From Actinomycetota bacterium (GTDB lineage Bacteria; Actinomycetota; Thermoleophilia; Gaiellales; Gaiellaceae), in NCBI GenBank assembly GCA_013812265.1, contig JACCTQ010000079.1, forward strand, positions 1 through 18,117: 18,117 bases of DNA, read 5' to 3'. The notes under the pieces are model-generated. The model searched no databases. It was not told the origin of the DNA and saw nothing but the letters and a program-made list of their open reading frames with translations. Of the stretch, positions 14,080 through 18,117 are shown in pieces. Numbering within the stretch: the first letter of the stretch is position 1; each line of letters starts with the position of its first letter. A program made the translations under genes and the position numbers.

Positions 14080-15060
14080 ATGCGCATCTTCTCCGGAATC
14101 CAACCCACCGGAAGCAAGCACCTCGGTGCTTACAGCGGCGGCTTTCGGCAGTACGCCGCGAGCCAGGAGCTGGGCGAGGTGTTCCTCTGCGTCGTCGACC
14201 TGCACTCCATCACCGTGGCCTACGACCCGACCGACCTGCGTGAGCGAACGCTCGAGCTGGTCGCGATGCTCTTTGCCACCGGCATGGACCCCGAGCGCTC
14301 CACGGTCTACCTCCAGAGCCATGTGCGTGCCCACGCCGAGGCGGCTTGGCTGTTGAGCGCGGTCACGACGGTGGGAGAGCTGCGCCGGATGACCCAGTTC
14401 AAGGACAAGTCCGAGCAACAGGAGTCGGTCTCGGCCGGCCTGCTCACCTATCCGGTGCTGATGGCGGGCGACATCCTCCTGTACGGGACCGACCGGGTGC
14501 CGATCGGCGACGACCAGCGCCAGCACCTCGAGCTCGCGCGCGACGTGGCGCAGCGGTTCAACGCCAGGTTCGGCGAGACGTTCACCGTGCCGGAGGGCAT
14601 CTTCCCGGAGGTCGGTGCCCGCATCATGGACCTTCAGGAGCCGGAGCGAAAGATGTCCACGACGGGGACCACCCCGCAGGGGACCATCCGGATCCTGGAC
14701 GAGCCCGAGGTGATCGTGAAGAAGCTCAAGACGGCCGTCACCGACTCGGGCCGAGACGTGCGGCACGCGCCCGACAAGCCGGGCGTCTCGAATCTGATCG
14801 AGATCATGTGCGTCGCCACGGGCGAGTCGATCGCAGCCGTCGAGGCGCGCTACGACGGCCAGGGCTACGGTCCGTTCAAGCAGGACGTGGCGGAGGCCGT
14901 CGTGGAGCTGTTCAGGCCGGTCAAAGCCCGGTACGAGGAGCTGCGCGGCGAACCCGGCGAGCTGCAGCGGCTGCTAGCCCGCGGTGCGGAGAAGGCCCGC
15001 GCGGCCTCAGCCCCCACACTGGCCGCCATGTACAAGCGCATGGGCTTCGTCAGGCCGTGA
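14080..15060 (+). CDS. trpS: Tryptophanyl-tRNA synthetase
   Basis: This charges tRNA(Trp) with tryptophan. The 326-residue class I synthetase has the HIGH-equivalent segment IQPTGSKHLGAY (7-18) and a KMSTT (191-195) in place of KMSKS, with flanking RKMSTTGTTPQG. The tryptophan pocket AGDILLYGTDRVPIGDDQRQHLELAR (129-154) is intact. The ATG at 14080 follows AAAGGGG with about nine bases of spacing and lies four bases after the trpG stop; the longer frame upstream is trpG read out of frame. Because it is the third gene behind the trp attenuator, its level should rise when charged tRNA(Trp) falls. Its stop codon forms one end of a convergent terminator hairpin. Confidence 0.96.
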   Translation: MRIFSGIQPTGSKHLGAYSGGFRQYAASQELGEVFLCVVDLHSITVAYDPTDLRERTLELVAMLFATGMDPERSTVYLQSHVRAHAEAAWLLSAVTTVGELRRMTQFKDKSEQQESVSAGLLTYPVLMAGDILLYGTDRVPIGDDQRQHLELARDVAQRFNARFGETFTVPEGIFPEVGARIMDLQEPERKMSTTGTTPQGTIRILDEPEVIVKKLKTAVTDSGRDVRHAPDKPGVSNLIEIMCVATGESIAAVEARYDGQGYGPFKQDVAEAVVELFRPVKARYEELRGEPGELQRLLARGAEKARAASAPTLAAMYKRMGFVRP

Positions 15061-15090
15061 GCCGTCTCGCGCCGTAGCGCGGGCGGCTCA
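15058..15090. terminator. Bidirectional terminator hairpin spanning two convergent stop codons
   Basis: The 33 bases fold into a stem of 9 plus 5 base pairs with one bulged T, one G-U pair and a CGTA loop. The first three bases are the trpS TGA and the last three are the TGA of the opposing lipoprotein gene (complement of 15088-15090). No U-tract follows in either direction. Confidence 0.65.
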
Positions 15091-16107
15091 GCATCTCGGG
15101 CGAAAACCCGCCCGGTCGCCGTCGATGTCCGGCATCCAGTCCCACGCCCCGCCGTCGGTGAGCCTCGTCTCGCAGCTGCCGTCGGCGTTCACGACGTAGA
15201 GGTCGTGGTCGTCGCTTTCGTCCGCGATGCGGGTGAAGACGATCCGCGTTCCGTCGGGCGACCACGTCGGATCACCGTCGCTTGCCGGATCGCGCGTAAG
15301 GCGTGCTTGCCTGCTTCCGTCGGCGTCCATCACGTAGATCTCCCCGGCGTTTCCCGTGCAATCGTGAAAGAGGCAGCGCCCGTTCTTGTCGCGGTCGCTC
15401 ACGAACGCGATTCGGGAGCCGTCCGGAGACCAGGCGGGCGCCCCGTCGTTCGCGGCGTTTTCCGTGAGCCGGCTCTCGTGCGAGCCGTCCAGCTCCGAGA
15501 CATAGATGTTTGCGTCCTTTCCCGACCAGAAGCCACCGGTCTCCGGCCGAACGAACGCGATGCTCGATCCGTCAGGTGAAAGCGCCGTGCCCGAGAGGAC
15601 GGCGAGTGGAGAAAGGTTGCCGAACCGCTGCCTGTCGCTTCCGTCTGGGCGGATCGACTCCAGCCGGCACGTCCTGAGGTCGCGGCCGCAGGCGCTGAAC
15701 AAGATGCGGCCGTCGCCCGTCCACTGGGGCGCGAACTCGCCGAGCGAGCCGTCCGTGAGCCTTCTCTGGTTGCGGCCGTCCGCATTCATCACATAGATCT
15801 CATACGAACTGAGCGGGTTGCTCTCGTGATCTCGCGTACTCGCGAACGCGATCATCCGCCCGTCCGGTGACCAGGTTGGCTGCTCGTCCCGCGCGGCGTT
15901 CGCCCCCGACCTCGCGTTTCGCGTCAGCTGCCGAACGGCCCTCGTTCGGGGCCGCATCACGTAGATCTCGAAATCGCCGTCGCGGTTGCTCGAGAAGACG
16001 ATGCGCTCGCCGCGTGGCTCGCTGACTTCGGATCGTGGATCGGACGCGCCGCCACACGCGCCGAGCGCCAGGATGGCGATGATGCCGGCGACTCGGACCG
16101 CCGTCAT
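15088..16107 (-). CDS. PD40 / TolB-type beta-propeller lipoprotein
   Basis: A 339-residue predicted lipoprotein. MTAVRVAGIIAILALGAC is a signal sequence with lipobox LGAC and lipidated Cys18. The mature part has about six PD40 repeats with the pattern (E)IYVM.ADG...LT...PAWSPDGSRIAFVS, for example ERIVFSSNRDGDFEIYVM, PTWSPDGRMIAFAS, PAWSPDGSRIAFVS and PTWSPDGTRIVFTR, suggesting a six-bladed propeller like the C-terminal domain of TolB. It also has extra Cys pairs (SACGRDLRTC, GRCLFHDC). No Tol-Pal system is visible, so a TolB role is unlikely; it is probably an extracytoplasmic binding or scaffold protein. ATG 16107-16105 overlaps the upstream pseudouridine synthase stop by one base (TGATG), so the longer open frame to 16836, which runs through that gene, is rejected. 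Confidence 0.85.
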   Translation of the reverse strand: MTAVRVAGIIAILALGACGGASDPRSEVSEPRGERIVFSSNRDGDFEIYVMRPRTRAVRQLTRNARSGANAARDEQPTWSPDGRMIAFASTRDHESNPLSSYEIYVMNADGRNQRRLTDGSLGEFAPQWTGDGRILFSACGRDLRTCRLESIRPDGSDRQRFGNLSPLAVLSGTALSPDGSSIAFVRPETGGFWSGKDANIYVSELDGSHESRLTENAANDGAPAWSPDGSRIAFVSDRDKNGRCLFHDCTGNAGEIYVMDADGSRQARLTRDPASDGDPTWSPDGTRIVFTRIADESDDHDLYVVNADGSCETRLTDGGAWDWMPDIDGDRAGFRPRC

Positions 16108-16814
16108 CAGCTGGGCGCCCGGCTGGCTTCGGTTGCCTCTCGCAATGCCGTTACCTCGGCCGGCGTGAGAGCACGCCACTCCCCGGGCGCAAGCTCGTCC
16201 GCGGTGATCCCGGCATGGCGGCTGCGGTGAAGACGGCGGACAGGGTGGCCGACGGCTTCGCACATGCGCTTGACCTGGTGCTTGCGCCCCTCGCGCAGAG
16301 TCAGCTCGAGGCGCGACGGAGCAAGCTTGCGCACCCGCGCCGGCGACGTTCGTCCATCGTCGAGGTCGACCCCTTCTGCGAGCCAACGGAGCGCTTCGGC
16401 ATTCGGCCTGCCCTCCACGTCCGCCACGTAGACCTTCTCCACTCCGTAGCGGGGGTGCGCGAGCCGGTGAGCCAGCGGGCCGTCGTTCGTGAGCACGAGC
16501 GCCCCGGTGGTGTCGGCGTCTAGGCGGCCGACGGGCACGACGCGGGCGTCGTGGCGGACGAGGTCGATCACCGTTGGACGCCCCTGCGGGTCGCGGGCTG
16601 TCGTCACGACGCCCGCGGGCTTGTGCAGGAGGACGTAGGCGAGCTGCTGGCGCCGGAGCGTACGGCCGTCGAGCTCGACTACGTCGCGGGACTCCACGAA
16701 CGTGTTCAGTTGCCCCGGCTCCCCGTTGACGCGAACCCGACCCGCCTTTATGAGCTCGTCGGCGCCCCGGCGTGAGGCGACCCCGGCACGGGCGAGGTAG
16801 GCATTCAGTCGCAC
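16107..16814 (-). CDS. S4-domain pseudouridine synthase (RluB/RsuA family)
   Basis: This should isomerise a specific uridine in rRNA to pseudouridine. An N-terminal S4 RNA-binding domain (RLNAYLARAGVASRRGADELIKAGRVRVNG, 2-31) is followed by the RsuA-type catalytic domain: LLHKPAGVVTT (62-72), VGRLDADTTGALVLTNDG (95-112) with catalytic Asp99, GVEKVYVADVEG (124-135), LREGRKHQVKRM (173-184) and VRRLHRSRHAGI (192-203). I favour GTG 16814-16812 (235 residues), where the S4 domain begins; a TTG at 16865 would add 17 residues with no visible conservation. Neither start has a clear SD. 23S (RluB) versus 16S (RsuA) target cannot be settled here; the family in actinobacteria is mostly RluB-like. Confidence 0.9.
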   Translation of the reverse strand: MRLNAYLARAGVASRRGADELIKAGRVRVNGEPGQLNTFVESRDVVELDGRTLRRQQLAYVLLHKPAGVVTTARDPQGRPTVIDLVRHDARVVPVGRLDADTTGALVLTNDGPLAHRLAHPRYGVEKVYVADVEGRPNAEALRWLAEGVDLDDGRTSPARVRKLAPSRLELTLREGRKHQVKRMCEAVGHPVRRLHRSRHAGITADELAPGEWRALTPAEVTALREATEASRAPS

Positions 16815-16876
16815 CGGGGGATTGTCGCCGAGACACCGCGTTTCCCGCGCGCCCTCGAGGGACAAGACCGAGGTGG

Positions 16877-17167
16877 ATGCCGCATTACGTGTCGCTCATG
16901 CGTTGGACGTCGCAGGGGCTCGCCGGTCTACCCGCCTGGCGCGAGCGCGTCGAGGAGGGCGAGCGCGCGATCGAGAAGGCGGGCGGGCGGCTCGTGGGTG
17001 TCTACGTGACGCTCGGGCGCTACGACGTCGTCGAGATCTTCGAGGCTCCGGACGACGAGACGGCAGCCGAGATCCTGATGCGCATGCAGCGATTCGGCGC
17101 GGAGCAGACGGAGACGCTCAGAGCGTTCACGCGCTCCGAGGCCGAAGACATCATCCGACGGCTGTAG
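16877..17167 (+). CDS. GYD-domain protein
   Basis: A 96-residue soluble protein with the GYD domain (dimeric alpha/beta-barrel-like fold, function unknown). The N-terminus MPHYVSLMRWTSQGLAGL and the signature YVTLGRYDVVEIFEAPDDETAAEILMRM are typical. No catalytic motif is known to me. The ATG at 16877 is chosen on family alignment; the longer frame from 16772 overlaps the divergent pseudouridine synthase. The GAGGTGG in front abuts the ATG and is closer than an ideal SD. It stands alone between divergent and downstream genes and is followed by a perfect hairpin. Confidence 0.88.
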   Translation: MPHYVSLMRWTSQGLAGLPAWRERVEEGERAIEKAGGRLVGVYVTLGRYDVVEIFEAPDDETAAEILMRMQRFGAEQTETLRAFTRSEAEDIIRRL

Positions 17168-17169
17168 CC

Positions 17170-17212
17170 GAGCCCATGAGTTTGTGGCTCGCAGCCACAA
17201 ACTCATGGGCTC
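17170..17212. repeat. Perfect 20-bp inverted repeat with 3-base loop
   Basis: GAGCCCATGAGTTTGTGGCT (17170-17189), loop CGC, and its exact reverse complement (17193-17212). It starts two bases after the GYD stop codon. There is no U-tract after it. It could be a strong terminator before lon, or a dispersed REP/MITE-like palindrome. The arms are notably less GC-rich than their surroundings. Confidence 0.92.
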
Positions 17213-17274
17213 CCGGTAACCAAGCAGCAGAGAAGCGGGCTGTGGATGGCTCGGAACGCGTTGCAGCCTCACGG

Positions 17275-17318
17275 GTGTTGCCGGCGGAACACTAGGTACA
17301 AAAGGTATATTTGGTTTC
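17275..17318 (+). promoter_or_regulatory. Probable lon promoter with an imperfect palindrome at -35
   Basis: TATATT (17306-17311) is a good -10, giving a start near 17318 and a 33-base leader with an SD before the lon GTG. The -35 position carries GTGTT-N8-AACAC (17275-17292) instead of a consensus hexamer, possibly an operator for a heat-shock or ClgR-like regulator. I see no HspR HAIR or CIRCE element. Confidence 0.4.
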
Positions 17319-17350
17319 ACGCCAACCAGAAACTCAGAAAGGTGAACCAA

Positions 17351-18117
17351 GTGACCACGCTGCTGCTCTTTCCGCTCGACGACATCGTTGTCTTTCCGAA
17401 CATGACCGTCACGCTGCCGATCGACGTCGGCGACGACGAACGCGTGCTGCTCGTTCCGCGCCACGAAAGCTCTTATGGGACCGTGGGAACGGTTGCCGAG
17501 GTCGTCGACCACATGCGCCTCCCCGGCGGCGCTCGCGCCGTCACGCTGACCGGTCTCCACCGCGGCGTCGCGGGCGCAGCGCACACGGATCCCGCCGGCA
17601 GGCTCCGCGTCGCAGTGGAGGAACAACTCGACCCTGAAACCGCCCAGGGAAACGTTCGCGAGCTCGAGTGTGAGTACCGCGCGGTCGTGGAGGAGATTCT
17701 CGAGCTCCGCGGAGACGACGGCCGCATCTCCGCCTTTGTTCGCTCGATCACCGAGCCCGGCGCCCTGGCCGACACGGTCGGTTACGCACCCGACTTCGCC
17801 TTCGAGCAGAAGGTCGAGCTTCTGGAGACGATCGACGTCCGCGAGCGGCTCGAGCTGGCCGTGAAGCTGCAGCGCGAACGCCTCGCCGAGATGCAGATCC
17901 GCAAGCGGATCCGCGACGACGTCGAGTCGGGTGCGCAGAAGCAGCAGCGCGAGTACATCCTGCGCAAGCAGATGGACTCGATTCGCAAGGAGCTAGGCGA
18001 CGACGACGGCTCCGTGATCGAGGAGTACCGCACCAAGATCAGCGAGGCGGGCATGCCCGACGAGGTACGGGGTCAGGCCGAGCGCGAGCTCGGACGCTTC
18101 GAGCGCATGGGCGAGCA
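17351..18117 (+). CDS. lon: ATP-dependent protease Lon, N-terminal part (truncated by window)
   Basis: Lon is a cytosolic AAA+ serine protease that removes damaged and short-lived regulatory proteins. Only the first 255 codons are present. TTLLLFPLDDIVVFPNMTVTLPI begins the LON/PUA-like substrate-binding domain, with GYAPDFAFEQKVELLETIDVRERLELA at its end. It is followed by the long helical coiled segment that includes KQQREYILRKQMDSIRKELG, a near-diagnostic Lon motif. The AAA+ and protease domains lie beyond 18117. GTG at 17351 follows AAAGGTGA with good spacing; an in-frame GTG at 17342 is an alternative that adds three residues. Upstream are a TATATT -10 and a possible operator. Confidence 0.95.
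   Translation, partial: MTTLLLFPLDDIVVFPNMTVTLPIDVGDDERVLLVPRHESSYGTVGTVAEVVDHMRLPGGARAVTLTGLHRGVAGAAHTDPAGRLRVAVEEQLDPETAQGNVRELECEYRAVVEEILELRGDDGRISAFVRSITEPGALADTVGYAPDFAFEQKVELLETIDVRERLELAVKLQRERLAEMQIRKRIRDDVESGAQKQQREYILRKQMDSIRKELGDDDGSVIEEYRTKISEAGMPDEVRGQAERELGRFERMGE

Noticed and set aside
16108..16836. Long N-terminal extension of the PD40 lipoprotein
   Set aside because: It runs out of frame through the pseudouridine synthase gene; the ATG at 16107 gives a clean lipoprotein signal.
16928..17626. Minus-strand ORF through the GYD gene, the hairpin and lon
   Set aside because: Antisense to two recognised genes; its two similar peptide phrases come from the two arms of the 20-bp hairpin and flanking sequence.
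1..18117. Mobile element, CRISPR array, tRNA or defence system
   Set aside because: No transposase, integrase, spaced short repeats, cloverleaf or recognised defence domain was seen. The repeats present are single intergenic hairpins and one tandem pair.

Overview
The window is a GC-rich, gene-dense piece of a bacterial chromosome, most likely from a deep-branching actinobacterium (my guess is class Thermoleophilia, Gaiellales/Solirubrobacterales-like). Support: strong G/C bias at third codon positions, many GTG starts, chains of genes overlapping by 1-4 bases, a class II (plant/mycobacterial-type) DAHP synthase with a separate small chorismate mutase, and SD-less starts with a -10-like hexamer just upstream. 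The taxonomic call is inference. I see no tRNA, rRNA, IS element, prophage or CRISPR array; this is mostly core metabolism plus some envelope genes.

Minus-strand block (10793 down to 1). It reads leftwards: class II DAHP synthase, prephenate dehydrogenase (tyrA), EPSP synthase (aroA), a possible 26-codon ORF, cytidylate kinase (cmk), 1-acylglycerol-3-phosphate acyltransferase (plsC), GTPase Der, glycerol-3-phosphate dehydrogenase (gpsA), a lipoprotein resembling the DUF3352 family, SAM synthetase (metK), and a secreted repeat protein cut by the window edge. Most junctions are ATGA/GTGA or TAGTG overlaps, suggesting translational coupling. The exceptions are der/gpsA, gpsA/lipoprotein and metK/secreted protein. 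The first two hold palindromic hairpins that begin at or inside the stop codon. gpsA and plsC are successive steps toward phosphatidic acid; the aro/tyr genes form a shikimate-tyrosine block.

Plus-strand block (10822 to 15060). It diverges from DAHP synthase across only 28 bases. It holds an 89-residue chorismate mutase, an ATP-grasp ligase of unknown substrate, and a tryptophan attenuation unit: promoter, 21-residue leader peptide with Trp codons at positions 9, 11 and 12, competing hairpins, and a terminator with seven T. The attenuator precedes trpE-trpG-trpS. Putting the tryptophanyl-tRNA synthetase behind a charged-tRNA(Trp) sensor is the most interesting regulatory arrangement here.

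Right end (15061 to 18117). trpS faces a PD40 beta-propeller lipoprotein; a shared hairpin runs from one stop codon to the other. The lipoprotein is coupled to an S4-domain pseudouridine synthase (RluB/RsuA type). Divergent from that lies a GYD-domain protein, then a perfect 20-bp hairpin, a promoter region, and the first 255 codons of Lon protease. No gene-free stretch exceeds 300 bases; the longest are 12090-12285 (attenuator) and 17168-17350 (hairpin and lon promoter).
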